A stretch of 64,000 nucleotides of DNA from Prolixibacteraceae bacterium UBA6029 (GTDB lineage Bacteria > Bacteroidota > Bacteroidia > Bacteroidales > Prolixibacteraceae). Below the pieces are notes generated by a model. It did not search any database, was not told the DNA's origin, and was given only the letters and a program-made list of their open reading frames with translations. The position numbers and the translations under genes are program-made. Shown in pieces: positions 33,894-42,618 of the stretch (position 1 is the first letter of the stretch; each line of letters starts with the position of its first letter). The stretch lies in NCBI GenBank assembly GCA_002429385.1, contig DIZL01000076.1:1-64000 (forward strand), in the 5' to 3' direction.

Positions 33894-35423
33894 TTACTGT
33901 TTCTCATAAATCAGCGAAACAGTGGTCTCTCCTCCCCTGAAGCTGTTTGAAGTCTGCACAATCTTTAAGACCTTATTTCCTTCCTGCAGCGTCCATTCCT
34001 CGCTGCTTTTCCGTTCAGTAGTTTGTCCGCCCCTCGTAAACTTCATCGATGAACTGATCTTTACTGATTTGGAATCCTCATTCCAGGAAGCTGTGGATAC
34101 GCGTGGTGAATTGAAAACTACCGATTTCATCTCCGTGCCGTCCAGTGCGATATCCTCTGAAGTGGTCTGGTCTTCTCCCCATTCCTGATTCACCACCTTT
34201 TTTACATGCAGCAAATCTCCATCCTGATCAACGAGAAGTTCAGAAGGAATATTTCCAGTGCCGTTTTTACCTACATCACTCTTTTCTTCCTTGAATATCC
34301 AGTTGCCGGAAAAGCTTACCGGACATATCCTTTTCAATGGAAGCGCAGCTAATCCGCAGGCTTTGCGGTAAGGATTCGCAACTGCCCACCATGCAGGATC
34401 TTCAAGGCTTAATATCCTCGGACTGTTAATCAATTCCTGATATTGTTTTTTCGTGGTATTCCTAACCATGCCCGACCATATCACCCAGGAGCACCAGTCT
34501 GGTTGATGTTCGAATACATCCAGTGATGGCGGATTTCCAACCTCGCCGAACAGAATAGGCTTTCCCTTTGCCAATACCTTTAAACTGTCGTAATAAGCTT
34601 GATTGAAGTCACTCCCGTACACATCCAGCGAAGCGATATCGAGGTATTTATCACCCGGATAAAAGTTTCTAAACTTCCGTATAGGCGTACCCGGACGATC
34701 AATGTTCCATATCCAGATCAGGTTATTCAGATGATGGTAATTGACCAGGCGGTCAAATATTGCGCGGTATAAGTCATCCGTACTGTTTGCTCCTACTCGC
34801 CCACCCCACCAGAACCAATCACCATTCATTTCGTGATATGGACGCCAAAGGACAGGCACTTTTGCATCCTGAAGTTTTTTCAGGTACACCGCTATCGAAT
34901 CCACCTGAGCAGCCCACTTCTTGTAAAGCTTTGTTCCCGGAGTTAATACTTCTTTATATTGCTCTTCCAGTAATTTACCCTGAACACTTGCCAGTGCACC
35001 CGGAACCGGCGGTCCCTGAGTCTGGAAGGTAACAGGCTCATCGGCTGTGGGTGGCACGGCATGCCAGCAAATTGTAATGAGCGATCCCTTCTGATGTTGC
35101 CGGATCGCTTCCTTCACTATATCTGGCCTTGCCAGGTAGCAATCTTTATCGCCAACTTTGGCAAAACCCATGTCCGAGCTCCAGATCACGGGAGTTTTAC
35201 CGATGTACTGAGAAGCAAACCGGGTATTCTGATCTTTCGAATCCGGATAATTGTGCTGACCCGTCAGGGTATATTTTCCTGATATCCTGTAATACAGGTC
35301 GAGCAGCGCCCTGGCTTCAGGGGTTGCTTTTGGGTTGACAGGCTCAACGGCCTTTACTCCTGAAAGAGTGATGAACAGGATTGCCAAAATCAGGAACCCT
35401 TGGACTGATAATTTAATCTTCAT
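33894..35423 (-). CDS. GH26 beta-mannanase with extra C-terminal domain
   Basis: Endo-hydrolysis of beta-mannan. 509 residues. Signal peptide to about 25, then the GH26 catalytic barrel to about 365: acid/base E198 in VLWRPYHEMNGDWFWWG and nucleophile E294 in ILFGEVGNPP. Residues 370-509 are an extra beta-rich domain starting FSGNWIFKEEKSDV. It shares the SGNW...EKS opening and a similar pattern with the small secreted protein encoded at 36581-37048. It is the last gene of a three-gene operon, 33 nt after GH5. Mannan as substrate is the usual GH26 activity, not proven here. Confidence 0.9.
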   Translation of the reverse strand: MKIKLSVQGFLILAILFITLSGVKAVEPVNPKATPEARALLDLYYRISGKYTLTGQHNYPDSKDQNTRFASQYIGKTPVIWSSDMGFAKVGDKDCYLARPDIVKEAIRQHQKGSLITICWHAVPPTADEPVTFQTQGPPVPGALASVQGKLLEEQYKEVLTPGTKLYKKWAAQVDSIAVYLKKLQDAKVPVLWRPYHEMNGDWFWWGGRVGANSTDDLYRAIFDRLVNYHHLNNLIWIWNIDRPGTPIRKFRNFYPGDKYLDIASLDVYGSDFNQAYYDSLKVLAKGKPILFGEVGNPPSLDVFEHQPDWCSWVIWSGMVRNTTKKQYQELINSPRILSLEDPAWWAVANPYRKACGLAALPLKRICPVSFSGNWIFKEEKSDVGKNGTGNIPSELLVDQDGDLLHVKKVVNQEWGEDQTTSEDIALDGTEMKSVVFNSPRVSTASWNEDSKSVKISSSMKFTRGGQTTERKSSEEWTLQEGNKVLKIVQTSNSFRGGETTVSLIYEKQ

Positions 35424-35456
35424 AGATAGGTTTATGTAATTCTGAATAATTGTGTT

Positions 35457-36530
35457 TTACTTTTTCTTCTGAGATTCAAGCTCTCCGTGCAAGGCTTTCC
35501 TGAAGAATTCGCCGCTGCCGGTAAGTTCATAGGTATCCCATGATTTCAGAAGGCTTGGTCCCCATTCGGGATCATAAACCCAACAGATCCAGCTTATGCC
35601 CCTCCCTTCGAGGTAACTGATGATCCTGTTGCCGTAATGATCGGCATCGATCGTTTGTCCCGGGCGAAGACCAAATCCAAACTCGGTCACAACAACAGGA
35701 TACTTGTCGGCTGCAAAACCAAAGTTCTCTTCCCACTTGGGTTCCCAGGGTTGCTTACGCTTGTTATCATAAGGGTGTGAAACGTACCCTATACCTTCCG
35801 CATTAATCGGCTCATTGATGATGGGGGTCAGGTCATAGGCCCAATCGAAACCAGCCACCAGGGGTATTGTCTCCGTATCGTACGCCCGGATCAGGTTGAT
35901 GATGTTTTCGTTGATGGTTTTCCATTCTCCCCAGCTGATGGTACCCAGCTGCCCCCTATACACGGTGGGTTCATTAAACAGTTCATAAAATGCCACCGTA
36001 TTGTTCCCTTTAAAATGCTGGGCAATGGTCCTCCAGAACTGGTAAGTCTCCTGCTTCGAGGTATTGTACATGGGGTTTTGGAACAGTTCCATTCCAAGGT
36101 TACCGATCGAATGCCAGTCAATCAGGACATACATCCCCAGATCGGTACACCATTCGACGGCCTGGTCGAGCAATACCAGGTATTTATCCGGGGTGCGTTC
36201 TCTCCAGGCTGCCGGATGAACCGGGATGCGCACAATCATTGTGCCCATTTCCTTTATCTTCTCGAAATGGCTTTTGCTCCAGTGACCCTGCTTTTCCAGT
36301 TTATCAGGATCAGAGATGGCCAGTCCCTTGAAAAGAACGGTCTCGCCTTGAGGATTTACAAATTTGTTACCCTTCACGCTTATGAGCGGAAGTACTTTAG
36401 CCTTGGGATTTTGCACAGGTCTTTGCCGTGATCCGTCCTGGAACCAGGGCTTTGCACCTTGTGCCTCCAGGTTTTGAAAGGCAAATGTCGTACACAGCAA
36501 AACAAGTAAGATACGTACACGATTTTTCAT
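35457..36530 (-). CDS. GH5 glycoside hydrolase (endoglucanase/mannanase type)
   Basis: 357 residues with a signal peptide (LLVLLCTTFAFQNLEAQ). TIM-barrel GH5 motifs: RIPVHPAAW, LIDWHSIGN, acid/base E187 in FYELFNEPTV, nucleophile E283 in VVVTEFGFG, and HPY (252-254). GH5 covers cellulases, mannanases and others; the pairing with GH26 suggests mannan or glucomannan, which is inference. The second gene of an operon: 50 nt after the small lipocalin-like gene and 33 nt before GH26. Confidence 0.9.
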   Translation of the reverse strand: MKNRVRILLVLLCTTFAFQNLEAQGAKPWFQDGSRQRPVQNPKAKVLPLISVKGNKFVNPQGETVLFKGLAISDPDKLEKQGHWSKSHFEKIKEMGTMIVRIPVHPAAWRERTPDKYLVLLDQAVEWCTDLGMYVLIDWHSIGNLGMELFQNPMYNTSKQETYQFWRTIAQHFKGNNTVAFYELFNEPTVYRGQLGTISWGEWKTINENIINLIRAYDTETIPLVAGFDWAYDLTPIINEPINAEGIGYVSHPYDNKRKQPWEPKWEENFGFAADKYPVVVTEFGFGLRPGQTIDADHYGNRIISYLEGRGISWICWVYDPEWGPSLLKSWDTYELTGSGEFFRKALHGELESQKKK

Positions 36531-36580
36531 AGGTATAGTTTGTATAGATTAGTCGTCAGTAGTACAAATTCAGACGGAAA

Positions 36581-37048
36581 CTACTGTTTATCGAAAACCA
36601 TAGTTTCGGCCATATCACCAAACGAAGAGGAGGAACTTGATTCAATAACCAGGTTCCCGCCGTCCAATTTGTAAGTCTCTATGATGGTCATCTCGCTATT
36701 ATCGCCCATGGGGAACTTAGTCGTAATTTTCAGAGACGATTTATCTTCCGACCATTCGGCAACCGATTTCTTCTGTTTATCCTGCCAGCCCGGATTGATG
36801 CATTCCTTACCATCCAGGGTTAATTTGTCCTTGATTGTGAAATCATTGTCCTGAAAGGTAGAATGTTTTTCAAGATTAAAATCATTACCACTTTGTACGG
36901 CAATCATGTCTTTGGGAGCCATGCTGAACTGGGCGTTCAACTTGCTTTTTTCATGATTCAGTTTCCAGTTTCCGGAGAAATCAATAGCCTGTACCGTTAG
37001 CACAGCTGAAATCAGTAATGTGCCTAAAAGAAATACAACTTTATTCAT
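36581..37048 (-). CDS. Small secreted lipocalin-like beta protein
   Basis: 155 residues: signal peptide MNKVVFLLGTLLISAVLTVQA, then IDFSGNWKLNHEKSKLNAQF and a series of short strands (DNDFTIKDKLTLDGKEC, KSSLKITTKFPMGDNSEMTIIETYKLDGGNLVIESS). I know no named function. The opening SGNW..N.EKS resembles lipocalin-like secreted proteins of Bacteroidota and matches the tail domain of the GH26 enzyme two genes on. It heads the GH5-GH26 operon, so a carbohydrate-binding or accessory role is plausible but unproven. Confidence 0.8.
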   Translation of the reverse strand: MNKVVFLLGTLLISAVLTVQAIDFSGNWKLNHEKSKLNAQFSMAPKDMIAVQSGNDFNLEKHSTFQDNDFTIKDKLTLDGKECINPGWQDKQKKSVAEWSEDKSSLKITTKFPMGDNSEMTIIETYKLDGGNLVIESSSSSSFGDMAETMVFDKQ

Positions 37049-37629
37049 AAAAGAAAGGTTTTAAGTTTAAATGATAAAGTTCTGAAAAAAAAGCAATTAT
37101 GCTAAGGATTCAATGGGTTTTTTTATACTACAAAACAACTTTAAATAACAAATAACAATCCTGCACGGAACAAACCGATGACATGATCATCTCTAATGAA
37201 AGAAATCACTTTCTGAGATTCAAATCCTGATGTTGGTGTTTTAGCCACAAAGACACCAGGACTCTAAGCAACACAAAGATTCCTGATCAGAAATTCAACA
37301 CGCTTTGAAGTCTGTCAATGAGTGAATGAGTAAACTGTTTCTATCTTGCTTTCCTGTTCCGTAAGGGACAAAATGTGGGTAGAAATAATATAGAAGATCA
37401 GGTATATTGTCCCGTATGGGACAATATAAAGTTTGCGAAATAACGTTTCTACCCACAGATTTTCCCTACGGGAAATTTATAAAAAGTCTCTTAATTCTTC
37501 CGGTAGGCTATATTATCAGTATGGATTCAAATGATTTTCAGGAATGATCTTAATCCTGAAATTCTAAACCAAATGTCTGATCAAACAAATCAGTTACACC
37601 GGCATTTTATTGCCCGAACAGAATTCAAT
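37049..37629. other. Gene-free region with palindromic repeats
   Basis: 581 nt upstream of the GH operon and downstream of the O-methyltransferase gene. It holds the palindrome cluster 37337-37480. The rest is AT-rich. A plus-strand open frame entering this region is the antisense shadow of the methyltransferase gene. Confidence 0.6.
37337..37480. repeat. Cluster of CCC-TAC/TAT-GGG palindromes
   Basis: Three palindromes with GTTTCTACC-type boundaries. First, TGTTCCGTAAGGGACA (about 37355-37370). Second, TATATTGTCCC/GGGACAATATA, a perfect 11-bp stem with GTAT loop (37403-37428). Third, TTTCCC-TAC-GGGAAA (37461-37475). Boundaries GTTTCTATC (37337), GGGTAGAAA (37377) and GTTTCTACCC (37445) are inverted and direct copies of one sequence. 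This looks like one and a half units of a palindromic intergenic repeat family. Confidence 0.7.
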
Positions 37630-38274
37630 CTACTCCCCAATCTTTTGGATCAGCATGATCCCGTCCCTTATGGTCAGGATGACGTTTCTGACGCGCGGAT
37701 CGTTTTGCACCAGATCGTTAAATTCCATGATGCCCCTGGTTTGATCTTCACCCCGTGCATCCGGGTCAATCACTTTGCCATCCCAAAGCACATTATCGGC
37801 CAGCAGGAAACCCCCAATCGGAATGCGGTCGAAAACCAGCCTGTAATAGTCGCAGTATTCACGCTTGTCGGCATCAATAAAGACCAGGTCGAACGACTCA
37901 TGGATGGTTGGGATGATTGTTCGTGCATCACCAACATGTTGGGTAATGCGGTCAGCTATGCCCGATTTCAGGAAATATTTTTGCGCGATGATTTCTACTT
38001 CGTCGTCGATTTCGATGGTGTGCAACTGCCCTCCTTCTGCAAGTCCCTTCGCCAGGCACAAGGCCGAGTAACCCGTAAAGGTTCCGATCTCAAGGATACA
38101 CCGGGGTTTGATCATGCAACTGATCATACTGAGCAGTTGTCCCTGCAGGTGCCCCGACAACATGCGCGAGCGTATAGTCTTCAGGTTCGTCTCGCGATCG
38201 AGTTCCCACAAATAATCCTCTTCAGGCGAACTATGTCCTGTAATGTATTGGTCGAGTAAAACCGGATCAGGCAT
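37630..38274 (-). CDS. Class I SAM-dependent O-methyltransferase
   Basis: 214 residues of the Methyltransf_3 (catechol/caffeoyl-CoA OMT-like, also TrmR-like) family. SAM-binding motif I is CILEIGTFTGYSALCLA, acidic loop LHTIEIDDEVEIIA, and metal-site region FDLVFIDADKREYCDYY and LLADNVLWDGKV. Members methylate catechols or, in TrmR, tRNA 5-hydroxyuridine; the substrate here is open. The start follows the M16 peptidase stop by one nucleotide, so the two are co-transcribed. Confidence 0.92.
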   Translation of the reverse strand: MPDPVLLDQYITGHSSPEEDYLWELDRETNLKTIRSRMLSGHLQGQLLSMISCMIKPRCILEIGTFTGYSALCLAKGLAEGGQLHTIEIDDEVEIIAQKYFLKSGIADRITQHVGDARTIIPTIHESFDLVFIDADKREYCDYYRLVFDRIPIGGFLLADNVLWDGKVIDPDARGEDQTRGIMEFNDLVQNDPRVRNVILTIRDGIMLIQKIGE

Positions 38275-38275
38275 T

Positions 38276-39493
38276 CTACTGGTAAATTAAGATACTGTTC
38301 TGAGATTCATCAAATATTTCGTTGGCAATTTCACGGATTTCACTGCTCCCGATACCTTCAATCCTCTTAAAGATGGCCTCCAGCGGATCGACCTGGTTAA
38401 AAAACAAGTAACTCTTGCCAATCGAAAGCATGAGGTCTTCATGGTTCTCTGTCGAAATGGCCAGTTGCCCGATCAGCTGTTTCTTTGCGCGGCTCAGCTG
38501 AACAACCCCCATCTGGATTTCCTTCATTTTCCGCAGTTCCTCGTTCACCAGCCACAGGGCCTGGTCGAGGTTTTCCTTGTCGGTCCCAAAATACACGCTG
38601 AATTCGCCGGTATCAAAATATCCCGTATAACCCGCCTCAACGTTGTAAGCCATTCCGTTTCGTTCGCGCAGCGCCATATTCAGTCGTGAATTCATTGATT
38701 GCCCGCCCAAAATATTACTGAGCAGAACCATCCCCATCCGCTTTGGACTGTAAATATCGGGGGCCAGGTTGCCAATAATGCAATGGGCCTGAAAGGTATC
38801 TTTCTGAACTATACGTTTCTCCGGCTTATAATTGTAAGTGTTCGACCGCTCTTTGGTACGGAGCTTCTCCGGGAAATGACCGAAATGCTTTTCAGCCAGC
38901 CGAATGTACTTGGCCATCGTAATATTGCCTACCGAACTCAGCACAAGCTGGTCTGTATGGTAATTTTCGTCCATGAATTTTAGGATACTGCTCTTGCTGA
39001 AGGTCTTTATCAGCTCGGGAGTCCCCAGGATATTGCGGGCAATGGGGTGTCCGTCGAAGAGAATCTCATCAAACTCATCAAAGATCAGTTCCGAAGGACT
39101 GTCCTTGTAGGAATTTATTTCTTCGATCACCACTTCCTTTTCGCGTTTGAGTTCTTTGGCCGGAAAGGTACTGTTGATCAGGATGTCGCTGATCAGTTCC
39201 ATCGACCGTTGGTAATATTCGCTCAGGAAGGTGGCGTAAACAGCCGTTTCTTCCTTGGTGGTATAGGCATTCAGTTCACCGCCGACATCTTCAATGCGGT
39301 TTAATATATGAAAGGCTTTCCGTTTCTGAGTCCCCTTAAAAATCACGTGTTCGATAAAATGAGCGATGCCTTGTTCGTCAGCTTCCTCATCGCGGGATCC
39401 GGTATTGATAAGCACTCCAAAATGGGAAACTGGTGATTTTGTCTCCTGATGGATGATCCTGATCCCATTCTTTAAAACGAAGGTTTGCATCAT
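38276..39493 (-). CDS. M16 family zinc metallopeptidase
   Basis: A processing peptidase/pitrilysin-type protease. About 406 residues from ATG 39493 (MMQTFVLKNGIRIIHQ). The inverted zinc motif HxxEH is HFIEHVIFKGT, and the third ligand Glu lies in the downstream KEVVIEEINSYKDSP region. The C-terminal half has GMVLLSNILGG and RNGMAYNVEAGYTGYFDTGEF. The open upstream extension to 39568 lacks family character and overlaps a consensus -7 box (39526-39533), so it is rejected. No signal peptide is seen, so probably cytoplasmic. Confidence 0.93.
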   Translation of the reverse strand: MMQTFVLKNGIRIIHQETKSPVSHFGVLINTGSRDEEADEQGIAHFIEHVIFKGTQKRKAFHILNRIEDVGGELNAYTTKEETAVYATFLSEYYQRSMELISDILINSTFPAKELKREKEVVIEEINSYKDSPSELIFDEFDEILFDGHPIARNILGTPELIKTFSKSSILKFMDENYHTDQLVLSSVGNITMAKYIRLAEKHFGHFPEKLRTKERSNTYNYKPEKRIVQKDTFQAHCIIGNLAPDIYSPKRMGMVLLSNILGGQSMNSRLNMALRERNGMAYNVEAGYTGYFDTGEFSVYFGTDKENLDQALWLVNEELRKMKEIQMGVVQLSRAKKQLIGQLAISTENHEDLMLSIGKSYLFFNQVDPLEAIFKRIEGIGSSEIREIANEIFDESQNSILIYQ

Positions 39494-39525
39494 TTTCCTG
39501 AAAATAGATATAAATTTTTGGTGTG

Positions 39526-39533
39526 CAAAAATA
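39526..39533 (-). promoter_or_regulatory. -7 box of the M16/O-methyltransferase operon
   Basis: TATTTTTG on the minus strand (TAnnTTTG), 33 nt before the ATG at 39493. Supports the shorter start of the M16 gene. Confidence 0.65.
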
Positions 39534-39726
39534 GGAAATACCCATGACTTCGAGGGCAATGGCGCCAAAATAATTTCATCTTATGCTATTTGATAACCCT
39601 AAGTCACGAAATGGTGTCCATAAGCACCCGTAAATTATTTTTACCCTTCCTGAAAATATAAACTCCTAAAAAAGAAAGACTTCAGTACTCTATGCAAAAT
39701 AAATGCAGTGAACAATTCATTTTTTT

Positions 39727-39755
39727 TTGTAGTTTAAATATTTGGGCTATATTTG
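39727..39755 (+). promoter_or_regulatory. Promoter of tRNA-Phe
   Basis: TTG at 39727-39729, an 18-nt spacer, then TATATTTG at 39748-39755; the tRNA starts about 75 nt later. Strong match to the Bacteroidota consensus. Confidence 0.7.
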
Positions 39756-39830
39756 CAACCCGAAAGCGAAACGGAATAGCCAAAAGCAACATTCGCAAGC
39801 TTCCGAAAAAGTCCGTACCGGACTCTAAAT

Positions 39831-39903
39831 GGTGCCATAGCTCAGTTGGTAGAGCAATGGACTGAAAATCCATGTGTCCCTGGTTCAAATCCAGGTGGCA
39901 CCA
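39831..39903 (+). tRNA. tRNA-Phe (anticodon GAA)
   Basis: A 73-nt cloverleaf. The acceptor stem is GGTGCCA/TGGCACC with discriminator A; the D-loop is AGCTCAGTTGGTAGAGC; the anticodon loop is CTGAAAATC with GAA at 39864-39866; the T-loop is GGTTCAAATCC. The 3' CCA is not encoded. The type III restriction-modification operon begins about 720 nt downstream. Confidence 0.97.
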
Positions 39904-39938
39904 CAAAGGGAAACAAATTGTTTCCCTTTGTTATTTTA
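39903..39938 (+). terminator. Terminator after tRNA-Phe
   Basis: ACAAAGGGAAACAA (39903-39916) pairs perfectly with TTGTTTCCCTTTGT (39918-39931), followed by TATTTTAAT. It begins at the discriminator base of the tRNA. Confidence 0.8.
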
Positions 39939-40624
39939 ATAAGGCGATATTGGTAACACCCATTTAAATAATTCGTATATTTAATATAAAACAAAGACGT
40001 TTAGGACGTTAAGAGAAAGGCTTGTGCATTTACTCGTTGTATTATAGTGTTTTTGATGGCATAAATTACTCCTGATTGAATCACCTTTATTTTATATCTT
40101 TGAAAATACAATTACCCCTGTTTGCAGATCTATTCTTCAGCTTTTGTTCCTGTTTCGGAGTTGAATTGTTCTGGAATTGCCAGTAGAATTTATATTACCT
40201 CTATCGTACCTCTTTCATACCTCTTTCATACCTCTTTCATACCTCTTTCATATCAAATTCGTAACAAATTCGTAACAAATACGTAACAAATTCGAAACAA
40301 ATTCGAACAGCTACGAATTTGTTTCGAATTTGATTCGAATTTGATTCGTATTTGTTTCGTATTTGTTTCGAATTTGATATGACAGTGGTATGACAGTGGT
40401 ATGACAGAGTACAGAAGCATTTCGGTCGGGAAAGTTAGTGGATAAGGTATATATACCTGCGAAATGCCATAAACGGTTCATTTGAAATTCCTGGGTATAG
40501 CGCATTCGAATTAATTGATTATCTCTCATTAGAACATAAAATTACTATGATTTGGCGGGAGATTTACACCGGTTAGTTCAAAGATTACTATTATATTTAC
40601 AACAAAATATTTCAATTTTAGATA
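39939..40624. other. Gene-free region before the type III R-M operon
   Basis: 686 nt without a gene. Most of its second half is the 11-nt-unit hairpin (40197-40411). TATATTTA at 40592-40599 is a one-mismatch -7 box that may serve mod. No copy of the tRNA 3' end (a possible attachment site) was recognised. Confidence 0.6.
40197..40411. repeat. Large hairpin of 11-nt tandem units
   Basis: The left arm is ACCTCTATCGT, then ACCTCTTTCAT four times, then five units of ATCAAATTCGT/AACAAATTCGW type (40197-40306). The loop is ACAGCT (40307-40312). The right arm is six units of TCGWATTTGWT type, then ATGACAGTGGT twice and ATGACAGAGTA (40313-40411). Every unit is 11 nt with no break in phase. The inner arms are nearly perfect complements. 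The outer arms correspond (ATGAAAGAGGT expected, ATGACAGTGGT found) with two mismatches per unit. Confidence 0.9.
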
Positions 40625-42604
40625 ATGACAGGCGAATCTTTAAACATACAACAAGACCAGTTGGAAAAGCTGAAACAACTTTTCCCTGAAACCCTTACAG
40701 AAGGTAAAATTGATTGGGAAAAACTTCAGGCAACGCTCGGGAAAGAAAACATCGAGTTTAGCAACGAACGCTATGTTTTGAATTGGGCTGGAAAATCGGA
40801 AGCTTTTAAGGTTTTGCAACAATCAACTACTGCAACACTTAAACCTGTTCCTGAAGAATCGATCAATTTTGAGACGACTGAGAATGTCTTTATTGAAGGC
40901 GAAAACCTTGAAGTGCTGAAGGTATTACAGAAGTCTTACTACGGAAAAATAAAAGTCATAGAAATTGACCCACCATACAATACCGGAAACGACAGTTTTA
41001 TTTACCCCGATAGTTTTAAAGAGAGCAAAGAAGAATACCAGAAACGCATTGGCGAAAAAGACGAAGAAGGCTATTTGATGAAGGAAGGTTTCTTCCGTAA
41101 GAACAGCCGCGATAGCGGACATTACCACAGCAACTGGCTTAGCATGATGTACCCACGTCTGTTCCTTGCTAAAAACCTGTTGCGTGATGATGGGGTAATT
41201 TTCGTTCATATTGACGATAACGAAGTGCATAATCTTAGGATGATAATGAATGAAATATTTGGAGAAGAAAATTTTGTAGTTGAATTTGTTTGGCAATCCA
41301 AAAAAGGCGGAGGCAGTGATAATTCCAGAGCTGTTAAGGATCATGAATATGTTTTATGTTTTTGTAAGAATAATGACGAAAGCCCTTTGTCAAAAATTTT
41401 AATTGAATCTGAAGAATTAGATAACGAAGATGAAAAGGGAAAATATAGAAGAGGACGCGAATTAAATAAATGGGGATCGAATTCGCGAAGGGAAGATCGA
41501 CCAACAATGTATTTCCCGGTAAAAGGGCCGATGGGAGAAGATGTTTTTCCTATAAGAAATGACGGATCTGAAGGATGTTGGAGATGGGGAAAAACAAAAA
41601 TGGCAGAAATTGTTGCAGAGGGAAACGCAGAATTTAGCATGAGGGACGATGGTACTTATATCGTTTATGAAAAAATCAGAAATCAAGATCCAAGATTAAA
41701 ACCATACAGAACGTGGCTAAAGGACGTGGACACAACTGCGGATGGATCAAAAGAGGTGAAGGACCTTTTTGATGGTAAAAAAGTTTTCAGTTTTCCTAAA
41801 CCATTAAGTCTTGCTAAAACGCTTATGAAAATCGGCTTTAGTGATGAAGAAGACATCCTTTTAGATTTCTTTTCTGGTTCAGGAACAAATGGGCAAGCAG
41901 TAATGGAATTAAACAGAGAAGAAAATTCTAATAGGAAATTCATTTTAGTACAATTGCCGGAGGTGTGTGATGAAGCAAGCGAAGCCTTTAAAGCTGGCTA
42001 TAAAACCATTGCCGATATCTCAAAAGAAAGAATCCGAAGGGCAATCAATAGTCTGAAGAATGAAAATGAAATATTGAATGTTAAGAAAGCCGGAGAAATA
42101 AAATTTGAAGATGAACCCAATAAGGTAAATCAAGATTTAGGCTTCAAGGTTTTCAAACTATCCTCTTCTAATTTTAAAATATGGAGAGGGAGTGAAATAA
42201 CAGATGAAAATCTGGAACAAGAACTTGAACTGTTTACCAATCCGGTACGCGAAGGCAGCGAAAAGGAGAATATGCTTTATGAGTTAATCCTCAAAGCCGG
42301 GTATTTACTAACCGACAAAGTGGAATTCGTTGTTGTGATCCCGAAGACTTGGGAGAAGCAATCTCATTCTGAAAAGCCGATTGCTTCGGGGAAAAACCCT
42401 CGCAATGACGGGTATTATTCGGTAAATGATGGAGAGTTGATTATTGCTTTGGAAGAAATGAATCAGGAAATCATTGAAACAATTATTGCTGCCAAACCGA
42501 AAAAGGTAATTACCCTTGATCAGCTATTTACAGGCAACGACCAATTGAAGACCAATACGGTATTGCAGATGAAGGATGCTGAGATTGATTTTAAAACGAT
42601 ATAA
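40625..42604 (+). CDS. mod: Type III restriction-modification methylase Mod
   Basis: Methylates adenine N6 in an asymmetric site and gives the type III system its specificity. 659 residues. The beta-class order is catalytic motif IV first, D115-P-P-Y118 (VIEIDPPYNTGNDSF), with SAM-binding motif I later (LLDFFSGSGTNGQAV, near 415). The segment between them (about 230-390) carries the variable target-recognition region. Full length, no frameshift. It starts an operon with an AlbA_2-type gene and res. Its AT-richness and position fit an acquired island. Confidence 0.94.
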   Translation: MTGESLNIQQDQLEKLKQLFPETLTEGKIDWEKLQATLGKENIEFSNERYVLNWAGKSEAFKVLQQSTTATLKPVPEESINFETTENVFIEGENLEVLKVLQKSYYGKIKVIEIDPPYNTGNDSFIYPDSFKESKEEYQKRIGEKDEEGYLMKEGFFRKNSRDSGHYHSNWLSMMYPRLFLAKNLLRDDGVIFVHIDDNEVHNLRMIMNEIFGEENFVVEFVWQSKKGGGSDNSRAVKDHEYVLCFCKNNDESPLSKILIESEELDNEDEKGKYRRGRELNKWGSNSRREDRPTMYFPVKGPMGEDVFPIRNDGSEGCWRWGKTKMAEIVAEGNAEFSMRDDGTYIVYEKIRNQDPRLKPYRTWLKDVDTTADGSKEVKDLFDGKKVFSFPKPLSLAKTLMKIGFSDEEDILLDFFSGSGTNGQAVMELNREENSNRKFILVQLPEVCDEASEAFKAGYKTIADISKERIRRAINSLKNENEILNVKKAGEIKFEDEPNKVNQDLGFKVFKLSSSNFKIWRGSEITDENLEQELELFTNPVREGSEKENMLYELILKAGYLLTDKVEFVVVIPKTWEKQSHSEKPIASGKNPRNDGYYSVNDGELIIALEEMNQEIIETIIAAKPKKVITLDQLFTGNDQLKTNTVLQMKDAEIDFKTI

Positions 42605-42618
42605 AAAAGTAAATACCC

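Noticed and set aside
37531..38259. Plus-strand 242-codon open frame
   Set aside because: It is antisense to the clear O-methyltransferase gene and has no family-like sequence.
40197..40411. Possible CRISPR array
   Set aside because: The units are 11 nt with no unique spacers, the arms are reverse complements, and no cas genes are nearby.
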